From positions 1-25,175 of the forward strand of contig JAHLKC010000270.1 in assembly GCA_025449115.1 (NCBI GenBank): 25,175 bases of DNA, given 5' to 3'. Below, piece after piece: positions 18,958 through 25,175 of the stretch (positions are counted from its first letter, which is position 1; every line of letters starts with the position of its first letter). Made by a program: the position numbers and the translations under genes. Under the pieces are notes generated by a model that made no database searches, was not told the DNA's origin, and saw nothing but the letters and a program-made list of their open reading frames with translations. This DNA comes from Chytridium lagenaria (lineage: Eukaryota > Chytridiomycota > Chytridiomycetes > Chytridiales > Chytridiaceae).

Positions 18958-20758
18958 TTAAACCTTTGTAAGTGAAGCTCGCAGAAAAGCATCAACACGA
19001 AATTGCCAACTTTTTATTTTCACAGGTTGTGGTATAATACAGCATATAAATAGACATAGAAAGATGTATGACGCCGTAAGTAAGAAAGGAAGTCCGGAAA
19101 GAGATGGACGACGATGATTTTGGAGGCTTCGCAACGACGGGTGGTTGATCTTTTGGATCCTTTGATTCGGGATCATTTTCGAGTTAGGACTCTTTACTGC
19201 AGTTGGGATGCCTTGAGCAAATTTCCAAAGGTTATATGGATCCATCCTTGTTTTAACCTCCTTTAGTTTCTTGAGCCCGTCAACACCATAATACGACTCG
19301 AGGGGTAGCGTGGAGTCAATGTAATTTTGGTAAGCAGTGGGAAGAACGAATGGCGTCATTGACTCCCTCCAAGTTTGAACCATGGATTTACGGTCGACCG
19401 CGGTGGCAGCGTCCGATTCCTCCCACTTTGTGTAGAGTTGGAGCCCGATTTGAGATTTTCCACGATGGAGGAAAGCCATAGCGTTGGCATCGACTTCTGC
19501 GATTTTCCCACCCCATGCATCGAGCATGAGGGAAACGTCCCATTGCAGTTTGCGCGAGTCACGAGGGGACCTTTGGAAACGAGGTTTGCGATGGCATCGT
19601 CGGTAAGCGGGGAGTTGGAGAGGAGAGATGTGCCTTTAAAGCGAGAGTTGGAGAGGAGTTTGGATTTATCGAGAAGTGTTGAGGCATCTTGGATTTCCCA
19701 TATTTTTTGGATCATGCCAACGTATCCATCAACGTCTTGTTGATCACCACGGTGTATGTTTGAGGTAAAGCGTTTAAAAGAGTGGTTTGAGGATTTCGTC
19801 AAGGAATCCGGCGTTCGGACCGTATCGGCCGGCATAAAGGATGTGGCGCCGAAACCGGTTGTGTAGAGGGATGAGCTGATTTCGTTGGGAAGGGTTGGGG
19901 TGATGGAGGTGAAGGCTTTGATGACGCTTGCGCGGTCAGAAGGGTTTGACCAAACGATTTGAACCAGGCCAAGTGTTGATGGGGCTTTGTGGATTTTGAG
20001 AGTGAAGGAGGTAACGATGCCAAAGTTGCCGCCGCCAGCACCTCTTAAAGCCCTATTTAAAAAAAAAAGTAAATTAGATAAACTTAGAAAGATAAATTTA
20101 GAGATGGCGAAAAATGGAACTTACCAAATAAATCAGCGTCGGTCTTTGCGTTGACGGTTCTAATGTCACCCGTGGCGTCAACCAGCTGCACCTCGAGAAC
20201 TTGGTCAATGACTAATCCAAGCTTTCTCGAAAGCAACCCGAAACCACCTCCCAACGCGTGCCCCCAATCCCCACATGCGGACAATCACCACCAGGAAGGA
20301 CATACCCCCAGCCTGTTGCAGCAATAATACACACGGCCAAGCCAATTTCCACCTCCAACAACCACCGTTTCCGCAACAGTGTCGATACGCACGTCAACGA
20401 ATGACGTCAAATCCACCACAACACCTTTATCGTTAATCGAATACGCTTCATATGAGTGACCACCGCTGCGCGCTGTGATGGGGGTGCTGAATTTGACGGC
20501 GCATTTCACGATTGCGGAGACTTCTTGAACGGTTGAGGGAAAGACGAATGCAAGAGGGTCAGCGGAGCCCATGGCGTCAAGGTTTGCTTGGCCGTTGCGG
20601 GCGGTGGTGTAGGATGCGGATGATGTTTGGAATATGACGGATGAGGAAGCTGATTGAAGGCAGGAAGTGAGGGTGTCGGAGTCGCGAGGCGTGATGTGAG
20701 TTGTGTTTGATGCATGGCAGAGTGTGGCTCCAAGAAGTATTGCGATAGAAAGCTTCAT
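18958..20758 (-). CDS. Secreted BBE-type FAD-linked oxidase
   Basis: Starts at ATG 20758 with a signal peptide ([17 protein letters not shown]). The FAD_binding_4 (PCMH-type) domain contains [19 protein letters not shown] and [12 protein letters not shown], whose His is the usual 8-alpha histidyl attachment site. [13 protein letters not shown] carries the second, Cys, attachment, so a doubly covalent FAD is predicted. After [17 protein letters not shown] an intron (20053-20124, GTAAGT...AATAG) leads to [19 protein letters not shown]. The C-terminal BBE domain ends in [13 protein letters not shown] and [15 protein letters not shown]; ~60 further residues are open to 18958 and include a hydrophobic stretch that may be read-through. 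Frame breaks are needed near 20322, 20250, beside the intron and near 19553. Family members oxidise sugars, oligosaccharides or alcohols to make H2O2; the substrate here is unknown. Confidence 0.8.
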
Positions 20759-21323
20759 GGTTGTAAGTGATGATGATGGATGTCTGGAGATGAAGCTGAG
20801 TGATTTAGGACGGACTGAACATGGCAGCTGTCTTTAAAAAGGAACGGTAACTGGGACTTGTGCACATCGCCCCAAAGAATTGCCCCCGAAATTGCCCTTC
20901 CAAAGATTTTTTAAAGGGTAAACAAAGGGCTGAAAAGACAATTTTGTCATGTCCTTGGACTGCTGGGTCACCTATTACCGTGGTACCAAGAAACCAGCAG
21001 GGGCGATCACAAAGACATTCAGTTAAAGCTCATGGGTTCCATGCTGATTGGGTCTGTGTTAGATAAGGATATCGCGCTAATGGACTGTGCCTGCAGTGAG
21101 GTGACAGAGTGAAGAGAAGATGGAGTTCAAAATGAAACGGGATAATCAATTGAAAAGATACATTTGTCGGTTCATGAACATGCACCAAAGCCGAAAAGTA
21201 AATGGTATGTGAATGTGGACGAATAAGGCGGGGAATACCCCCGCATTTAAAACACAAAACTCGACCGAAAAAAAAAGACGAATGTACACATCGGGAAATA
21301 GAGAAATATGTACATAAAAAATG
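20759..21323. other. Intergenic region between oxidase start and syntaxin end
   Basis: Holds the promoter of the oxidase (transcribed leftwards) and the 3' end of the syntaxin gene. No ORF with protein-like features and no clear TATA box. Nothing further recognised. Confidence 0.5.
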
Positions 21324-22469
21324 TCACTTTTTGTTCTTGTTCGAGTTCGAAGCTACGACGATGGCGATAATGATGATAAGAATAGTCACCACTACCCCGA
21401 TAATTGCGAAAATGTACCATTGCTTACGTCTTGCTGCGACAGCGCTGTCGTTGGCTTTTGTTAATAACTCGCTACCGTATACAGCGTTGACATGAGTAGC
21501 TTCGACCGACTTTTCAATGTCATCAAGGAAGACTTGCTGCGTCTGGTTGTAAATGAGTTAGCCACTCGTCGAAAGGGAATGAAGTGCAGACTGTGAAAAA
21601 CTCTTACCGAAATCATGTCATTTAACTGCGACACAATCGCCGAAAGCTCATTCATCGCCATCAAAATCATATCTAACTTTTTCTTCCGTTCCGCAACCTC
21701 ATCAAACATACGTCTCTGCGATCCCACATTCTCCTGTAGCTGTGCCGTACTGAAAATCCGCTGCATATCCCCACTGTCAATCATTGCATTCACTTCCTCG
21801 TCAGAAGCATCAGGTCGAACGATTTTGATTTGCCGCGTGAACTGTTGACGAGTGGTTGCTGCGACATCGGTTTCAACGAGAAGATAGGATTGAGTTGCAG
21901 AGCGGAGACGACGGCCAACGTCGGTAAAGACGCGTTGGCGTTCGGTTGGGTCACCACCACGAGACGATTTAAGAAGTTGAAGACGTTCGCGACCGTCTTG
22001 GAGTAGGCGCTTGCATTCGGCGAATGAACTGTCTATTTGGTTCTTCAAATCTATAAGGCAATAGAAAACGAGGTAAGCTTATGTTTTTTTTTCCGTTTTT
22101 GTTTCGGATCAAAAAAGGAGCATGCGGTCGAAAGCGTCGCCAAAACTTTACAACAACATATAAAACGTACATTCTTCAGCACTAGGAACAGCTTCCCCGA
22201 GCATTCGTTTGTTAAAGTTTTTGATATTCTCCAGGTGCGATTCAATCCTGTCCGCCATGCCCCGGATCTCGTCTGCTGTCCGCAGGAAAGCATCCAAGCC
22301 GATGACCTGAGATGGTGCATCGTATGTCAGTGGAATAATGGTCTCTGCGGGAGGTTCAGCTTGTTCAAGCTCCTGGTAGGTTCATAGAGTGGAAGACGGT
22401 CAGTTAGTCAAAGCGGTTGGACAGAAAAGATCTACTAACCCTGTATTCTCCGAGTCTGTTACGAGCCAT
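21324..22469 (-). CDS. Syntaxin, plasma-membrane Qa-SNARE (Sso1/syntaxin-1 type)
   Basis: Four exons on the minus strand, all in frame without correction: 22469-22440 (MARNRLGEYR), 22372-22171, 22050-21608 and 21542-21324. Introns are 67, 120 and 65 nt. The N-terminal helical region (TADEIRGMADRIESHLENIK) is the regulatory Habc bundle. The SNARE motif runs from about FDEVAERKKKLDMI through MNELSAIVSQLNDMIS and FLDDIEKSVEATHVNAVYG. The zero-layer Gln falls in ISTQQVFLDDIE when the CCAG acceptor at 21543 is used, which also restores the usual spacing. A single C-terminal membrane anchor (YIFAIIGVVVTILIIIIAIV) ends in SNSNKNKK. The role is fusion of secretory vesicles at the plasma membrane, with SNAP-25/Sec9 and synaptobrevin-type partners. 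About 300 residues, normal for the family. Confidence 0.9.
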
Positions 22470-22961
22470 TACTGTATCGATGCTTGTAGAGTGCTGTCAA
22501 ATGCGTCGCTGAATGGGCAAGTTGCTGCTGGTTGGGGATGTGGGTGGTTGGAGCTGAAAACGAAAATCAAAGTTCACAAATTCCAGCCCCACAAACCATT
22601 ACCTTTGGACAAGCCCTCGCACCCTCGTCTGACTCTGCACGCTGAGGACGCGAAAGGGATATCAAGTAATCAAGTACAAGTATCGACAACCCTCAGCATC
22701 TCGCGATAAGTCATAGTCATAGAAGAATCATTAACGTAAAATTGATTGTGCACGATCACATTGGCAGATGCGTGTTTATTCGTTAACGGACACGTTAAAA
22801 CCAAAAATTGTAAATCGTTATACGCAAGCTTGAATCTTTTTTATTTCGACATCCTGTAGAGTAGTCTGCCCGTTATCCTTCCAACGACGTCTGGTTGAAT
22901 AACCGTCAAACAGAAAGGAAAAAAAAAAAAAAAAAAAAGAGTCTCAAAATATTTTGTAGCG
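22470..22961. other. Divergent intergenic region (syntaxin / adenylating enzyme promoters)
   Basis: Lies between the start codons of two diverging genes, so it should contain both promoters. A 20-A run (22919-22938) ends 23 nt before ATG 22962. A plus-strand ORF over 22389-22709 is only antisense to the syntaxin start and this region. No clear TATA box. Confidence 0.5.
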
Positions 22962-25175
22962 ATGGTCGAGGGGATGAGACCAACCAGAGAAGACGGTTCT
23001 CCCGCCGTTCTTCTTCCGTCCATCATCCACAAGGCGGTGCATCAACATCCTTCAAAAACAGCGGTTTTATTCGTGGACCCAAAGCAAGCAACACCGACTG
23101 TGGTCATTAACTACAGAGAGATGTGGGCGATGGCGACTTTATGGGCTTCTGTCATTTCGAGCAGAATTCAGGAAGCATCGGCGGTATCTTCTGGAACTGG
23201 AGGAGAATCAATAAATAGAATAAGAACAGGTATGGCATAGATGTCATTATGAAAATAGTATAGCTTTATTTACAACTATTTGCCACTTAGTTGGTCTGAT
23301 GGTCTCCGAAGGCCCATATCTTCCGTTACTCCACCTTGCCATCATTCTCACCCGTCCTTCAGTAGGTAATAACATTATTTATCAAGTCGTCATGTTTGCA
23401 TTTATCTCTCCTTCTCACTTTATGTAAGCGCAGCCATTGTTCCTCTGGATCGAGCCGACCCAAGACTTTATCTGATTTTAGAAGACTCTCTTCCGGATCT
23501 TATTATATTATATGAGCCTCTTCCAACTGATGGCGATGGACTATCTGATAGGGATGTATTGGGTGAAGCCATTAAGCGCTTTGAGCCATCGGTGGAGGGG
23601 AAACGGCGAGCAGATATTCTTAAGGCCGCAAGTGTGATTACTTTAAAAGAATTGCTGGAACAAGCTAAGCTGTCGTCAACGAATTTGGAAGACGTGGATG
23701 ATAGACTTTACTCCTTGGACGACGTTTCTCATGTCTACTTTACAAGTGGTAGCACCGGAAGGCCAAAGGTCAGTCCTAATCCCAATAATCCCACATTCTA
23801 ATTTATGTTAAGGGATGCATATCAACTCTCGGCGCTTTAACATCCTACGCATTATCCAAAAACGTAGAGCACAACGTCACCGATTCCAGCATCGTCTACG
23901 TCGCATCCTCTCACACCTTTGATCCCTCCCTTGGTGATTTTGTCGCCACACTTGCGGCCGGAGCAACCATTGCCCTTTCCCCCCGTTCATCCATCCTTGA
24001 AAACCTTGCCAGTTGTCTCATCCAAACCAAAGCCACCCATCTCCTCACCACCCCCGTATTGATTGCCACCATCGTTGACGCGGCTGCGTGTAGGGATTTA
24101 AAGGTGGTTGCTCTGGGTGGTGAGTTAATGGGATTAGATATTGTGAGGGCTTGGGCTGGGAGGGTGAAGCTGCTAAATACTTACGGGGTTACGGAGTGTT
24201 GTGTTTATCAAACAGCGGCTCTGATGGAGCCATTAAGTGAAGGGGATGGACAGTTTGTGACGGCAAAAACGTCAGCCGCGAGGACACGTAAAGATATTGG
24301 TGGATCTTTTGGCGAGAATAGGTTGCATTTGATGACACGAAGGTCATTAGGTGAAAGTGGGAAAACGGGTGATGGTGTTGCTGAGAGTGAGATTGAGGAT
24401 ATGGTATTAGTTTCAGGTGATGAGGTTGGGGAGATTTGGATATCAGGACCGCAAGTTGGGGTGGGTTACCTTAACCGACCTGAGCTCACCAGGGCAAAGT
24501 TTATTGATCATGTGGAATTTGGGAAATGCTTTAGAACTGGAGATCTGGCGAGATGGGCTCTCGACTCGCCGGATATCGAAGGGGCTCGGAATCGGCGAGG
24601 CTTGATCTATCTTGGAAGACATGACACGCAGGTGAAGGTTTCTGGACGACGCGTGGAGGTGGAGGAGGTGGAGCAGGTTTTGATGGCGATGGCTGCACCC
24701 AGACTCTTGACGTCTGTCGCTGTTGTTTTGAACGCGGCAACAAAGATCCTTGTAGCGTATGTTGTTCCGTCAGTACCTGAGCTGTTTGGTTTACATGACA
24801 TTGATGCCAGCTCTGTGTCCGCGTCAACTAGGAACCGTGGCATTTTATCAGCCCTTCTTCGGACACTTTCTATGAGACAATTACCTCAGTACATGGTGCC
24901 GGCGAGGTTCGAATTCCTCGCCGCGCTCCCTCAAACTGCCACTGGAAAGGTTGCAAGGGTAGTGCTTTCTAAGAAAACCATCTTGTATGAACACGATGGA
25001 GAGGAGGAAGATGAAGTAAAAATTGATGGGGAGGATGATCCTCTATTGAAGTGGATCACCCTCGTGGCGGATGCTTGGAGGGAATGTTTGGCTCTTCCTG
25101 ATACTGGATTTGCATTTTAGCGAGTATGAGATTTGATGAACTTGGAGGGGATTCTATAAAGGCTCTACTTGTGAC
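22962..25175 (+). CDS. NRPS-like adenylation domain plus start of a carrier domain (partial)
   Basis: Starts at ATG 22962. Introns are 23230-23290, 23367-23433 and 23769-23812. The spliced product contains the adenylation core motifs in order: YFTSGSTGRPK (A3), SSHTFDPSLGDFVATLAAGAT, a substrate-side GGELMG segment, NTYGVTECCVYQTA (A5), GEIWISGPQVGVGYLNRPEL (A6), FRTGDLARW (A7), YLGRHDTQVKVSGRRVE (A8) and LPQTATGKVARVV with the catalytic Lys (A10). A carrier-protein site (FDELGGDSIKALL, with Ser for phosphopantetheine) follows at about 25129-25170. The frame between A10 and the carrier is broken by two single-base shifts (near 25118 and 25130), so the apparent TAG at 25118 is probably not the true end. 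The gene continues past the window. With an A domain at the N-terminus and no condensation domain before it, it could be an NRPS initiation module, an NRPS-like reductase or an AASDH/ACSF4-type enzyme. The substrate cannot be read. Confidence 0.8.

Noticed and set aside
22389..22709. Plus-strand ORF of 106 codons
   Set aside because: Antisense to syntaxin exon 1 and the promoter region; no domain or composition support.
1..25175. CRISPR array, bacterial operon or phage content
   Set aside because: No regularly spaced repeats; genes have spliceosomal introns and eukaryotic families throughout.

Overview
The window looks like nuclear DNA of a fungus, probably an early-diverging (chytrid-like) one. 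The evidence is: very short GT-AG introns (36-120 nt), several with CTAAC/CTAAT-type branch sites; a plasma-membrane type syntaxin; two nuclear tRNA genes; an adenylating (NRPS-like) enzyme; a covalent-flavin oxidase; and a transposase of a DDE family common in fungal genomes. Kazal inhibitors and receptor-like SAM proteins are unusual for Dikarya. The phylum-level placement is inference only.

Layout. (1) 1-4650: one uncertain minus-strand ORF, a pyrimidine-rich repeat, then two tandem copies of an unusual gene family. Its architecture is six-Cys N-terminal module, Ser/Thr/Pro stalk, one membrane span, Pro-rich tail, SAM domain and an APPPY-type C-terminus. Copy 1 is at 1055-2653 and is followed by a duplicated last exon. 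Copy 2 (3365-4647) is a clear pseudogene. (2) 4763-13598: a 5.2 kb TA-flanked Tc1/IS630-like transposon (copy A, + strand) abutting a 3'-truncated inverted copy (B, - strand). Together they make a giant imperfect palindrome with 3.67 kb arms. The element encodes a Ulp1-like cysteine protease that a short intron can join in frame to the DDE transposase, which ends in a CCHC zinc knuckle. (3) 14808-16420: third copy of the SAM family. (4) 16493-17604 (-): five-domain Kazal inhibitor with a signal peptide and a hydrophobic C-terminus. (5) 18574-18736 (-): tRNA-Ala(AGC) and tRNA-Val(AAC). (6) 18958-20758 (-): secreted BBE-type FAD oxidase. (7) 21324-22469 (-): syntaxin with four exons. (8) 22962 to the right edge (+): adenylation domain followed by the start of a carrier domain.

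Caveat. Single-base frame breaks occur in many unrelated genes (SAM copies 1 and 3, Kazal, oxidase, carrier domain of the adenylating enzyme, element copy B). Differences between the two element arms are mostly 1-nt indels rather than substitutions. Residual long-read consensus errors are therefore a serious alternative to true gene decay. Only the syntaxin can be spliced without any frame correction; the adenylation domain itself is also clean.

Functionally the non-mobile genes lean to the cell surface and exterior: receptor-like SAM proteins, protease inhibitor, secreted oxidase, exocytic SNARE. I see no proof that they act together. The most novel-looking item is the SAM receptor-like family. 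The second is the protease-transposase fusion element and its palindromic rearrangement.
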